A DNA stretch of 64,000 nucleotides from CBDCVN01 sp965223585 (GCA_965223585.1 CBDCWW010000014.1:248001-312000), one strand, 5' to 3'. Shown: positions 45,720-54,154, numbered from the stretch's first letter. The notes: generated by a model from the letters alone, not told the origin. Made by a program: numbers and translations.

Positions 45720-46397
45720 TTAACCCTTAACTACTTGACAAAATTCTATTAAGTCTTGCAGCGTTTTCAAGTGATCAGGTGTTTTTATTAGTCTTTCCCT
45801 TATTTGATCTAAAAAGTATGGTTCTGCTGCATCTCGAGGGAGGTTTTTACTATAGTTAATATTGCGTGAGGCCAACATCAACTTGCAATAATCATAATGA
45901 TAATCCCCAACAGATCCGACAAAAGTTGGTGGTTTACCCATTAATTCTGGATCATTTTGATAAACATCAAAAAACTTTATACACTCACGAAGAGTTATGT
46001 CTTCAGGTTGGCGTTTGAAAACTTTTCTATTTCCAAGTAACCAACTTTCAATGCACTTATTTTGAACTATAATTTTTATTTCACATTTCCCAAGTGATAA
46101 GTCTAATTTATCTACTTTGTTATTTACCTCTTTCAAACGTTCTTCTACAGTTAATTCATCTGCATCAAGCACTAGTACTAAATAATCATAATTCCCCGAA
46201 TCTTTTATGTCTGCAATTGAATTGGGTAATCCAACATCCAAAATTCTAGGAAAGCCACCAAGGCCTATTAAATAGTAGCTGTTGTAAGTCACATCATTGG
46301 GAGTGCTTACTTTTCTATAATTAGGAAGTAAGCTTTTAAGCCATTTAGGGTAGATTTTCCTTTCAGTTTTCCCTTCAACCAAAAAATATAAATTCAA
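45720..46397 (-). CDS. TOPRIM-like nuclease partner of the ATPase (PARIS/OLD-type module)
   Basis: 225 residues. It starts MNLYFLVEGKTERKIYPKWL: the VEGKTE motif puts the catalytic Glu at 8. The acidic pair follows in DYLVLVLDADE (Asp 78 and Asp 80), the TOPRIM DxD. It ends FLDQIRERLIKTPDHLKTLQDL. Such proteins (DUF4276/DUF4435/RloB-like) pair with ABC-type ATPases in defence systems such as PARIS (AriB) and OLD-related retron effectors. The start overlaps the ATPase stop by 4 bp (ATGA), so the two are coupled. Activity as a nuclease is inferred from fold and context. It could also be an OLD-like repair module. Confidence 0.75.
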   Translation of the reverse strand: MNLYFLVEGKTERKIYPKWLKSLLPNYRKVSTPNDVTYNSYYLIGLGGFPRILDVGLPNSIADIKDSGNYDYLVLVLDADELTVEERLKEVNNKVDKLDLSLGKCEIKIIVQNKCIESWLLGNRKVFKRQPEDITLRECIKFFDVYQNDPELMGKPPTFVGSVGDYHYDYCKLMLASRNINYSKNLPRDAAEPYFLDQIRERLIKTPDHLKTLQDLIEFCQVVKG

Positions 46398-47575
46398 ACT
46401 TCAATTCCCTCAGTATATTCATCTAAGTTTATTAACTGTGTAAAAGCTTCATGCTTGGATTTACCTAAATTAAAATCATTGGCATCATGGGTTTTCACTA
46501 CACCACCTTGTCTAGTTACTATTTTCCAGTTGTCGTAACTGATTTTGTTGATAATGTATGGATGGTGGCTAGTAAGTATAAATTGTAAATCACGTTTGTG
46601 GTTCAAGAGAATAGATGTCAAATCGTCAATGCAATTGATACCAAGACTATTTTCAAATTCATCAATTAAGAACACAGATCCATCTTCACAAAGATACAAA
46701 TCACTTATTTGAAGTAATGTGCGTTGCATACCTGCTGAAATGTGGTCTTCATCAATCCAATCCTTAACCCCTTTCTCACGAATTTGAATTGCGCACCTGA
46801 ACATGTCAGGGAAGCTCTCGTTTTCAATTGTTTTAATCCTCATATCTTCAACAAATGGAAATATATTCATAAAATGCTCTTTTATTTCAGCAAAAATTTG
46901 AGGATTAACCTTAGAACATAAAAACAATTGATGCCTTATAGGTTCACCACTACTGCGTATTAGCTCAATTGAATTGTTTAGCTCTATGAAATTACCACCT
47001 ACAGAATATCTTTCTGATAAATATTTTCCCCTTGCCATACTTGAGTAATAATTTGAAACTACTTGTGTACTTATATAATCAACCAAAACTACTAATTCAA
47101 AAGCTTGCTCAATTACATAAATTTCTTCTTCTTCTCTGAGAAGGTAGACAACACTTTCTTCTTGGTGCAACTTTACTGTTTTTTTTCCCTTGAAGAAAAT
47201 GTTTTGCTCATTACGTTCTACAATAAGAGTTTCATTTTCAATCAGCTTTTCCCAAACTATCTTTGGTTTATATTTATTGCCATTTTTCTCAATTAACCCA
47301 AACTCTGCAACTATGTTTTCTTCCCTATATTCATAATTTTCAAACTCTCCTTGCCACACAAACTTTTCGGAGTCTGATGCTTGAAACTCAATATGCCATT
47401 CAACACCGCTTAGTGATGCTCCATTTGCAATTCTTTTTATGTTTTGTATAGAGCGCAATATCTGCGTTTTCCCAACACCTGAAGCACCAACTAGTAAAGT
47501 AAGATTGCCAAAAGTAGTGGTTTCTAGCTTCCAGTTTCGGGATTTATCGTGGTATTTCAGAGATTTTATTTTCAT
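46394..47575 (-). CDS. ABC-type/AAA_21 ATPase of a defence-like two-gene module
   Basis: 393 residues. Walker A GASGVGKT at about 30-37, ABC-type signature HISAGMQRTLLQISDL, Walker B SVFLIDEFENSLG, and the switch His in LTSHHPYII. The insert between Walker A and signature is about 230 residues, as in OLD/AAA15 and AriA-like ATPases rather than transporters. It ends TRQGGVVKTHDAND with a His typical of this group. These ATPases sense phage products or DNA ends and release or activate a TOPRIM nuclease. The TOPRIM gene follows with a 4-bp overlap. The module lacks CTCGAG and sits beside a group II intron-like element, so it is probably acquired. No strong ribosome binding site is seen before ATG 47575. 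Confidence 0.82.
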   Translation of the reverse strand: MKIKSLKYHDKSRNWKLETTTFGNLTLLVGASGVGKTQILRSIQNIKRIANGASLSGVEWHIEFQASDSEKFVWQGEFENYEYREENIVAEFGLIEKNGNKYKPKIVWEKLIENETLIVERNEQNIFFKGKKTVKLHQEESVVYLLREEEEIYVIEQAFELVVLVDYISTQVVSNYYSSMARGKYLSERYSVGGNFIELNNSIELIRSSGEPIRHQLFLCSKVNPQIFAEIKEHFMNIFPFVEDMRIKTIENESFPDMFRCAIQIREKGVKDWIDEDHISAGMQRTLLQISDLYLCEDGSVFLIDEFENSLGINCIDDLTSILLNHKRDLQFILTSHHPYIINKISYDNWKIVTRQGGVVKTHDANDFNLGKSKHEAFTQLINLDEYTEGIEV

Positions 47576-47775
47576 TATGTAGGAGTCTTTCGGTATTGTG
47601 CGTAGTATAATTTAATAGAAAAATCCTTTCTCAAAGCAAAAGCACAATCCTGTAGGGTCCACATTATATAGTTCGCCAGAAAAGTTTTTCCAAAATGGTA
47701 AATGTGTTCTTGTAAGGCATATGTCATACCGAGGAGCTTAGAGACGAATGTATCTCACGGCGTAACGCAGTAAGA

Positions 47776-48410
47776 GTGGCGATAGGTAGGGCCTTGCGGC
47801 CTTTCCCTCGCCCCAAACGGAGCGTGCGACTTTCACCGCACTCCGCTTTCCAAGTCCATCGCATGTACTGAGTATGGGAAGACTCATCTTTCGATGCCAA
47901 GGTGCACTAACAGTCTTACAACTGTTATCATCTGCTTTCCTTGGTTTATCTCTTTTCATACCTTTCCTTACCATTTTCTCTGGTAGTCCTTCACCTTGTC
48001 CTTGCCATTACGGCTAGGCTTTTGGCTACTACGCTACCTCCGTCCTCTATATCACCTGCTGGCATTTTCGCATCCTAAAGGAATTTGTGATATAGAGTTC
48101 CCTAATTCCGAAAGAGGATATTATAGCACCCCTTAGCTGCCTGCTTTACGCCGAGTGGAGTTTAGAAACAGTCTTTAATGAGAAGGAAGTCATTAAAGCA
48201 ACCACTTTCCCGTTTTGGGCAGAGCGTATCAGCCAGTTTCGCTCTTCACGCATAACGACGCTATAAGTCTTAGGTAAGACTAGGACACAGGTTTCTCTCG
48301 TCAGCATAGGGTACAGGGCTCGCTTCCTTCCCCCTGGACTGGCTCGAAGGTCGGATTCTTTGTCAGTGGGCTTCCCACCCTAGGATGTGCCACATCCTAA
48401 CGCAGGCCAC
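47776..48410 (-). ncRNA. Group II intron-like RNA without reverse transcriptase
   Basis: On the minus strand the sequence around 47816-47848 forms a domain V-like hairpin: AGC triad, then GGAGTGCGGTGAAAGTCGCA closing with CGCTCCGTTT. Domain VI-like GGCCGCAAGGCC and a 3' end CTACCTATCGCCAC follow. Upstream there are domain I-like stretches (GGAAGGAAGCGAGCCCTGTA, GAGAGAAACCTGTG) back to about 48410. A short ORF of 78 codons (47738-47974) lies where an intron protein might start but has no reverse-transcriptase motif. I infer a deleted or ORF-less intron; exact ends are uncertain. Confidence 0.55.
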
Positions 48411-48477
48411 TCAGCCCTCATATCACTGTTCAAATATGTCTCTCAATAAGAAATACCTTCTTTCGTTAGTAGGCGCA

Positions 48478-48668
48478 CTCCTTCACTGCGTTCAGGATGA
48501 CATTCCTTGCGTTGGATAAGGCAATAACTTATCTGGACATCTATACTGAGGAACATAGCGATAAATGTATCTACATTACGTTAACGCATGATAGATTCTT
48601 CGCTGCACTCAGAATGACATATCTTGTTTTTATAAAGCAAGAACTTATCTGGACATCTATATTTTATC
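48478..48668. repeat. Dispersed repeat region with two direct copies
   Basis: ACTTATCTGGACATCTATA occurs at about 48531 and 48648, and CTTCACTGCGTTCAGGATGA / CTTCGCTGCACTCAGAATGA at about 48480 and 48600. These resemble the repeats at 3861-3960 and 63300-63420. They are intergenic and probably REP-like. Confidence 0.6.
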
Positions 48669-48686
48669 AAGTAAGTTGAGCAATAG

Positions 48687-50033
48687 TTAAGCACCTAGCT
48701 TCATGTAAGGCAAGTAAAGACAAAAGCGTGTTCCGCCATCATTAAGGTTGCTCGCATTAATGCTTCCACCATGCCAATCAGTAATACTTTTGACTAGAGC
48801 AAGTCCTAAGCCACTGCCATTACGGCGATGGCTGGCTTTTGCTTGATAGAAGCGTTCAAAAAGATGGGGTAGGGCTTTTTCAGGAATACCTGTGCCATTA
48901 TCTTCTACTACTAACTCAACATTTTTGCTCTGTTTAACACTCAAGCATACTTTACCATTACTTGTGAACTTTAGAGAATTATCTAGAAGGTTACGAATAA
49001 GTAAACCCAACGCTATACGATCACCTTGTATATAAATGGGTATTTCAGGAAGGTTTAGCTCGAGTTCAACACCTTTCGCTATAAATAGTGGCCTAAGTTC
49101 TTCAGCTGTATCAAACGCCACTTCATCTATTGCTAGTTTTTCTGGATGTAATCCTTGCCCTGCTTCGGTGCGAGCTAAGAGTAAAAGTTTTTGGACCAAA
49201 TTAAGAAGTTCACTGGTGGCTTGGTGGGCTTTGTTAAGTCGCTCTTGAGTATTAGTTTCTTTAGTTTGCTCGAGTGCTTGCTCGAGCCGCCCTTGTAAAA
49301 CAGTTAGCGGTGTGCGCAGTTCGTGTGCAGCATTAGCGGTAAAGCGCCTTTCAGTCTCAATAACTTCACTTAAAGAAGCGAGTAAGGTATTAGTTGCTTT
49401 AGCCAAGCGCCAAAGCTCGTCTTTAGTATTGGGTTCAGGAAGAGCCTCGCGCCAAGCACGACGTTTCGCTAAGTCATAAGCAGCACGAGTCAGGTGATTT
49501 ACTGGATGTAAAGCACGGCCTGCTAACAAGTAGCCCAATATAAAAGCTGAAACAAGCGTAAGTGGCACAATAAAAAGAAATAACCTATCAAAATGGCCTA
49601 AAGTTTCTATAAGTGTTCCCTTACTACGAATTAGCACAAGTTTTCTATCAAAAACTGGTAAGACAAGAATACGCCACTCATCCTTAGTAGAGAATCCAGC
49701 ACCCAAGTTTTGCAGAAAATCATTTGTATTACTAGGAACTTTGCCAATATTATCAATAAGCTTTCCTGAACTATTAAAAAGTAGTATTATCAATTCGCTT
49801 GAAAGACTAAGTGAGTTTGCTTCAAAATCAAATCCTTCTTCTTCATGTTCATGTTCATGCTCTTCTTCTTCAAGATTAGCAATGATGAGCTGACTTGCCT
49901 CGGTTAGATTGCTATCTAATCCAGTTTGTAGGCTTTGTTGAAAGAGAAAATGAAGGCTAGTACCACTTACCCCTAGTACTAGTGCAACAAGAAGCGTATA
50001 GAAAAGAGCTAGTCGTAAACGAAGTGTCATCAT
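48687..50033 (-). CDS. Membrane sensor histidine kinase (OmpR-partner type)
   Basis: 448 residues. First membrane segment about 8-28 (LFYTLLVALVLGVSGTSLHF), extracytoplasmic sensor to about 160, second segment FLFIVPLTLVSAFILGYLLA, HAMP, then HisKA with phospho-His in NAAHELRTPLTVLQGRLEQA, and HATPase (RNLLDNSLKF, VEDNGTGIPE, GSGLGLALVKSI). The sensor carries an unusual acidic/His run (EEEEHEHEHEEEGFDFE) that could bind Cu, Ni or Zn. Its ATG directly follows the stop of the response regulator (TAA-ATG). That regulator is broken by IS630 copy B, so the kinase is now an orphan, perhaps transcribed from the element. Confidence 0.9.
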   Translation of the reverse strand: MMTLRLRLALFYTLLVALVLGVSGTSLHFLFQQSLQTGLDSNLTEASQLIIANLEEEEHEHEHEEEGFDFEANSLSLSSELIILLFNSSGKLIDNIGKVPSNTNDFLQNLGAGFSTKDEWRILVLPVFDRKLVLIRSKGTLIETLGHFDRLFLFIVPLTLVSAFILGYLLAGRALHPVNHLTRAAYDLAKRRAWREALPEPNTKDELWRLAKATNTLLASLSEVIETERRFTANAAHELRTPLTVLQGRLEQALEQTKETNTQERLNKAHQATSELLNLVQKLLLLARTEAGQGLHPEKLAIDEVAFDTAEELRPLFIAKGVELELNLPEIPIYIQGDRIALGLLIRNLLDNSLKFTSNGKVCLSVKQSKNVELVVEDNGTGIPEKALPHLFERFYQAKASHRRNGSGLGLALVKSITDWHGGSINASNLNDGGTRFCLYLPYMKLGA

Positions 50034-50540
50034 TTATCCCTTAAAACTGTAACCAAGCCCCCTTACAGTTTCTATAGCGTCATCACCTAATTTGCGACGC
50101 AGATAGCGAATATAGGTGTCAACAGTGCGGGGGTCAATACTTAATTCACCTGACCAAACATGCTCTAGGAGTTTTTCACGTTTGTAATAACCACCATCAT
50201 TAAGTGCAAAGAACTCTAGTAAAGCATATTCGCGTCCTGAAAGCATTACTTCTTTATTTTGCCAATAAACACGTTGTTGTGAGAGATTAAGTTTTAAACG
50301 GCCTATCTCAATAAGGTTATTTGCCTCACCTTTGGAACGCCTCAAAAGTGCTCGAGTCCGAGCACGCAGTTCTGTTAAATGAAATGGTTTCACAAGATAA
50401 TCATCTGCCCCAAGCTCCAAACCTTTTACCCTATCATCTATACCGTCTCGAGCTGTCAGCATGAGTACAGGTACCTTATTACGGTGTCCGCGCAAGTGCT
50501 GCACAATGTCAAAACCATTCATGCCGGGTAAAATAATGTC
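50034..50540 (-). pseudogene. OmpR-family response regulator, 3' part (starts at phosphoacceptor Asp)
   Basis: 168 codons begin DIILPGMNGFDIVQHL, then LMLTARDGIDDR, GADDYLVKPF and the winged helix (SGREYALLEFFALNDGGYY, SIDPRTVDTYIRYLRRKLGD, ETVRGLGYSF). The preceding 50 residues are at 52117-52266. Joining through one TA gives LLVLDIILPG and a full 218-residue regulator. The ATG at 50522 could still start a product with the DNA-binding domain but a broken receiver. Confidence 0.9.
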
Positions 50541-50955
50541 TATAGCGTTTTTCTATTTGATCTGGTACAAGTATCGGCAAAACCCCTGATTTGAACAATT
50601 TTAGAAAAAATTTGAGTAATTCTCTCCTATACTGAAACCACCCTTATAATTGTTCTATAAGGGGTTTGTTGGTGTTTTCATTGAATTTCCTAAAACGCAA
50701 ATATTCTCATTTTTATGCCTATAAGAATGTCCTTGGATTTATCGTGGGGAGCAGCTTTCCGTAAAACCTACCCTTGGTTTATGTTGTGCTGGTAATAACT
50801 AAAAACATCGTTTAGCATTGACGCTACATTAGAATTTTTTCTAATAAAAATCCCCCTTCTGAAAATATTCCTCTTTTTTAATCGTCTTAATCAATAAATC
50901 TACAGAATTACTTCTTATTGTCCCGATAAGCTAATCTGAGTTATCCTTTTTCCTT

Positions 50956-51345
50956 ATGGCAAGTTATTCCTTGGATTTGCGACAACGCATTGTTCAATCT
51001 TACCTAGATGGCGAAGGTTCTATACGTGAAATAGCACAACGTTTTTTGGTTAGCCCAACCACTGTTCATCAGTACCTTAAGCTTTACCAACAACAGGGTA
51101 ATTTGCTCCCTAAAGAGTATGTTGCTGGTCGTAAACCTGCTGTAGCCGCTAAGCAATTGTTACTAGTAAAAACTTTGCTACAAAACAAAGCAGACATGAC
51201 TTTAATTGAATTCTGTACAGCCTTTGAAAAAAAGACTAAAACCAAAGTTAGCACTGCTAGTATGTGGAGGGCAATCAAAAAGATTGGTCTGACCTATAAA
51301 AAAAGACTTTACGTGCCAAAGAGCAAGATCGAGAAGACATTGTAG
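50956..51345 (+). CDS. IS630-family transposase, N-terminal HTH part
   Basis: 129 residues, the same sequence as 295-684. It has two helix-turn-helix units (RQRIVQSYLDGEGSIREIA and LVSPTTVHQYLKLYQQQG) for terminal-repeat binding, then a linker to TYKKRLYVPKSKIEKTL and a stop. An A7 tract at TAT AAA AAA AGA (about 51296-51302) allows a shift to the -1 frame, which continues KKKTLRAKEQDRED into 51369-51956. Both copies share the arrangement. Confidence 0.88.
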   Translation: MASYSLDLRQRIVQSYLDGEGSIREIAQRFLVSPTTVHQYLKLYQQQGNLLPKEYVAGRKPAVAAKQLLLVKTLLQNKADMTLIEFCTAFEKKTKTKVSTASMWRAIKKIGLTYKKRLYVPKSKIEKTL

Positions 51346-51368
51346 TCAAACGCAAAGCATTTTTACGT

Positions 51369-51956
51369 TTGCAGAAAGCAATTAAAGCAAATAGGCTTGT
51401 ATTTATTGATGAAACAGGTCTGTATCTAAACATGACTAGAATTTATGCTCGCTCAAAGAGAGGGGAAAGGGCATATAGTTCTGTACCAAGCAAGAAGCAT
51501 AAGTTTGCAAATTTGATAGGAGCAATTACTCTAGAGGGGGTAATTGCTAATTTCTGTGTGGATGGAGGTATAACAGGAAAAGTGTTTACAGTATTTCTAG
51601 AAGAAGTATTATGTCCAGTATTGAAAGTAGGGCAAATAGTTTTGATGGATAATTCACCAGCACATATTGTAAAAAAGGTACGTGAGTTAATAGAAGGCAG
51701 AGGCGCTAAACTGATCTACTTGCCACCATATAGCCCTGAGTTCAATCCTATAGAGCATTGTTGGTCAAAGGTAAAGTCCCATCTACGTACATTAGAGGCT
51801 TGGGACAAAAAGAAGTTTAATTCTTCAGTTAAGAAAGCTCTGGAAACAGTTAATGCCAATGATGCTCAAGCTTGGTTCAGGCACTGTGGTTATTCAAATC
51901 ACCCACCTATGGAAGGATGTTACAATAAATATTTATTCAAATATTCACAACTTTAA
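51369..51956 (+). CDS. IS630-family transposase, DDE catalytic part
   Basis: 195 residues. Catalytic residues are all present: Asp in FIDETGLYLN, Asp in VLMDNSPAHIV, Glu in YSPEFNPIEHCWSKVKSH. The frame is open upstream of the ATG-like start back to the A7 tract near 51300, so the natural product is a frameshift fusion with the HTH part (about 330 residues, standard for IS630). The stop is about 160 bp before the right terminal repeat. Confidence 0.9.
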   Translation: MQKAIKANRLVFIDETGLYLNMTRIYARSKRGERAYSSVPSKKHKFANLIGAITLEGVIANFCVDGGITGKVFTVFLEEVLCPVLKVGQIVLMDNSPAHIVKKVRELIEGRGAKLIYLPPYSPEFNPIEHCWSKVKSHLRTLEAWDKKKFNSSVKKALETVNANDAQAWFRHCGYSNHPPMEGCYNKYLFKYSQL

Positions 51957-52116
51957 TTTCTTATAAATGCAAAAGTATGTTTTCATTTTAGATAAATCAC
52001 CAGTAAGAAACATTTTTACTGTTTGTAAGACTTTAATATGATTTTATGAGAGATCGAAAATCCCGTTTCATAAGAGCATTTACTGTATTTGTATCAGGTC
52101 AAAAAGAAAAATGCTA

Positions 52117-52266
52117 TAGTACCAAAAGGTCATAAGGAAAAGATTGACATAAGCTTAGAGCTTCATCACCACTTTGTGCCCAGTCAACTGCAAAACCTTG
52201 GTTTGCTAGGTCTTCTTTGACTAATTCACCAATATCTGTATCATCCTCAACAACTAAAATACGCAT
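52117..52266 (-). pseudogene. OmpR-family response regulator, 5' part
   Basis: 50 codons start MRILVVEDDTDIGELVKEDL and end FPYDLLVL at the IS630 edge. They carry the acidic pair of the receiver. Residue 51, the phosphoacceptor Asp, is on the other side of the element at 50538-50540. Confidence 0.9.
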
Positions 52267-52371
52267 AGTTTAATCCTTAAAATGACATAAAGAAAGATGA
52301 GTACTAAAAGTTCAGAGGGGTTTTAATCCACTTAATACAATGGGTGAAATTAAATCTCACCCATATACAAC

Positions 52372-52731
52372 TTAACCAAAGAGTGTAAAGAATGGTGGGA
52401 AAGTAAATAGCACACTTAAACCGATGCCGATCATGCATATTAGGGAAATGCGCTCGAGATTGACATCTTTTTTGCGCCAGACGCTGTGTAAGATTACCCA
52501 AATGACTAACCAAGTCACAGTGGCATAAGTTGATTTTCCTGAAAGTGTACCTACTGCTTTACTTATAATCAACTGGTCGTGTAAAACAGTGTTCAGTTCA
52601 GCCAAAATAATTAACAGGCCAAAGAAAGCGCTACCTATGGCAGCTGCAACAATTGCAGCTGCAGCTGCACCATTGGGTTTAAACTGTGCTTGAGCTTCGA
52701 AAGATTCTGTTTTGCTATTAAAGCTTGTCAT
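52372..52731 (-). CDS. Small membrane protein with three TM segments
   Basis: 119 residues. A soluble head (MTSFNSKTESFEAQAQFKPN) is followed by hydrophobic stretches AAAAAIVAAAIGSAFFGLLI, TYATVTWLVIWVILHSVW and ISLICMIGIGLSVLFTFPPF. No family recognised. It is 16 bp downstream of the 177-residue membrane protein on the same strand and upstream of the broken regulator, within the block next to the haem-copper oxidoreductase. It may be an accessory subunit or assembly factor; only position supports this. Confidence 0.65.
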   Translation of the reverse strand: MTSFNSKTESFEAQAQFKPNGAAAAAIVAAAIGSAFFGLLIILAELNTVLHDQLIISKAVGTLSGKSTYATVTWLVIWVILHSVWRKKDVNLERISLICMIGIGLSVLFTFPPFFTLFG

Positions 52732-52746
52732 AATTTATCACCATCT

Positions 52747-53280
52747 TTAAAGATCTAGAAAGGTATTAGGAGCTATCTTGTTAATTGCTGCACCAAGACC
52801 ACCAGAAATAACAGCGGCAGCAAAAGCAACAACTAGCATTACCATAAGACTGCGCCTAAGTAACTGGTGCTTTATTAACTGGGAACCATAATAAAAAAGT
52901 ACAAATGCTACTGCTGTAACTAGAATGGGTGTAAGCCAACCAACATGCTCTTTCCATTCCATTCCAAATTTGTGCCACTGGTTTATATCTGGATTTGCTA
53001 GTAGGTAAGAACGAGGGTAATCAAGCAAATCCGCTTCGTCTGAAGGTTTAGCTCGGTACCAAGCATAAACCTTCCAAGTACCACTGATCACTGTAGCCCA
53101 TGCTGCTATTGCCATTGCCCAAAGTGTGATGAGTACACGTCTTAAACGTTTAAAGCTTAAAGCTCCTTTTGACAAATGATATAAGCCAAACATTCCTTCT
53201 AAGAAACCATGGATGAGAATTACGCCAACAACTAAGTGGAATAAAAGCCAGAATTCTCGAGCTGTAATTGCAAGACCCAT
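52747..53280 (-). CDS. Membrane protein with conserved-looking His residues, four to five TM segments
   Basis: 177 residues. Segments: FWLLFHLVVGVILIHGFLEG, VLITLWAMAIAAWATVI, GWLTPILVTAVAFVLFYYG and LMVMLVVAFAAAVISGGLGA. His residues in the first segment (FHLVVG, LIHGF) and near YHLSKG, and KEHVGW before the third, could bind haem as in b-type cytochrome membrane proteins, but this is a guess. The ATG is at 53280 after a GGATAAAAAAATG-type context. It precedes the 119-residue membrane gene by 15 bp and follows the acidic lipoprotein gene. Probably envelope redox machinery. Confidence 0.65.
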   Translation of the reverse strand: MGLAITAREFWLLFHLVVGVILIHGFLEGMFGLYHLSKGALSFKRLRRVLITLWAMAIAAWATVISGTWKVYAWYRAKPSDEADLLDYPRSYLLANPDINQWHKFGMEWKEHVGWLTPILVTAVAFVLFYYGSQLIKHQLLRRSLMVMLVVAFAAAVISGGLGAAINKIAPNTFLDL

Positions 53281-53343
53281 TTTTTTATCCTTTCTTAAAA
53301 CATTTTTCTAGATTTATATTTTTCTGGGGATGCTTTTTCATAG

Positions 53344-53877
53344 TTAGTTGCTGTCCTCATCACTGTCTTCTTCATTTACATCTTCATTACCATCATCTTC
53401 TTCATCACTATCTTCCTCATCGCTATCCTCTTCATCGCCTTCATTGCTATCACTATCCTCCTCATCACTATCCCCTTCATCACTATTTTCCTCATCGCTA
53501 TCCTTGTCAGCATCACTTTCCTCGTCACCATCTTCCTTGTTGCCTTCATTGTTATTATCATCCTCCTCATTTGTACTATCCTCATTACTTTCACTGTTTC
53601 CTACACTGCCCTTCTCATTATTTATTTCTGTAGAATCCTTGCTACTTCCACCTTCACAGTTTTGACCTTTATCAAGGCCCTCATTTTGGCTATCTTTGTC
53701 TTCTCTATCAGTACTGTTAGCAACCTCATCGTTGTTACAAACAGCTGAATCTTGTGTATTAGTTTGGAGATTCGCTGCTAGCCCCTGAGCTTGACCACAA
53801 GCATTTATCCCTAAAAGAAGTATCATAAAAATGAACCCTGCAACAACTGCTTTGCTAACAAAAATTATTTTATTCAT
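53344..53877 (-). CDS. Acidic low-complexity lipoprotein
   Basis: 177 residues from the ATG at 53877, chosen because GGAAGGA lies nine bases upstream; an upstream ORF start adds 21 improbable residues. A lipobox LLLGINAC follows a basic and hydrophobic start, so Cys near residue 27 should be lipidated. After GQAQGLAANLQ the rest is a long, nearly uncharged-to-acidic tract of Asp, Glu, Ser and Asn built from (S)DEEDSDE-like units. This is an imperfect codon-level tandem repeat and would bind cations such as calcium or copper. No domain recognised. It sits between the oxidoreductase genes and the two small membrane genes. Confidence 0.7.
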   Translation of the reverse strand: MNKIIFVSKAVVAGFIFMILLLGINACGQAQGLAANLQTNTQDSAVCNNDEVANSTDREDKDSQNEGLDKGQNCEGGSSKDSTEINNEKGSVGNSESNEDSTNEEDDNNNEGNKEDGDEESDADKDSDEENSDEGDSDEEDSDSNEGDEEDSDEEDSDEEDDGNEDVNEEDSDEDSN

Positions 53878-54091
53878 ACAAAAGTCCTTCCGATCAAGGG
53901 TTTCCCGGGTTTCCCTTAATAGCAGAAGGATAGTAAGCAAATGTTGGAGGAATGTTGGAATTTATTGACGTACTCCCACCAATAAATCAGGGGGGATTCT
54001 GAGGGTTCAAAAAACCTTGTTCGGCCTAAGCCATCCAATAGCTAAAGCGCATGGGCTTTCTTTTTAAGCAGTCCCTCCGTAAGCAACAATT

Positions 54092-54126
54092 AAAAACCTC
54101 GGAGGTTTTAGAAACCTCCGAGGTTT
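54092..54126 (-). terminator. Rho-independent terminator after subunit I
   Basis: AAACCTCGGAGGTTT (54094-54108) and AAACCTCCGAGGTTT (54112-54126) are perfect 15-bp arms with a 3-bp loop. On the minus strand the stem is followed by TTTTTAATTG. Each arm is itself almost palindromic. A related AAACCTCAGAGGTTT motif recurs near 61714. Confidence 0.85.
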
Positions 54127-54154
54127 GGAGTGTTTTTTTAAGTATTAAAAGAGA

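Larger units (their letters stand above)
50543..52116 (+). mobile_element. IS630-like element, copy B (complete)
   Basis: 1574 bp with imperfect terminal inverted repeats of about 33 bp: TAGCGTTTTTCTATTTGATC at the left and the inverse of TAGCATTTTTCTTTTTGACC at the right. TA duplications lie at 50541-50542 and 52117-52118. It interrupts a response regulator between codons 50 and 51. It is almost identical to copy A (1-1097, opposite orientation). A 413-bp leader precedes the transposase and contains the hairpin CCTTATAATTGTTCTATAAG(G). Confidence 0.93.

Noticed and set aside
47738..47974. 78-residue ORF within the intron-like region
   Set aside because: It overlaps the domain V-like hairpin, has no protein motif and its sequence is explained by RNA structure.
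53268..53665. Plus-strand Ser-rich and His-rich ORFs opposite the acidic lipoprotein
   Set aside because: They are antisense shadows of the Asp/Glu/Ser codon repeat. The minus frame has a lipobox, a ribosome binding site and operon context.
53344..53700. Possible CRISPR-like or satellite repeat
   Set aside because: The periodicity is codon-level Asp/Glu/Ser coding within an intact frame; there are no spacers.
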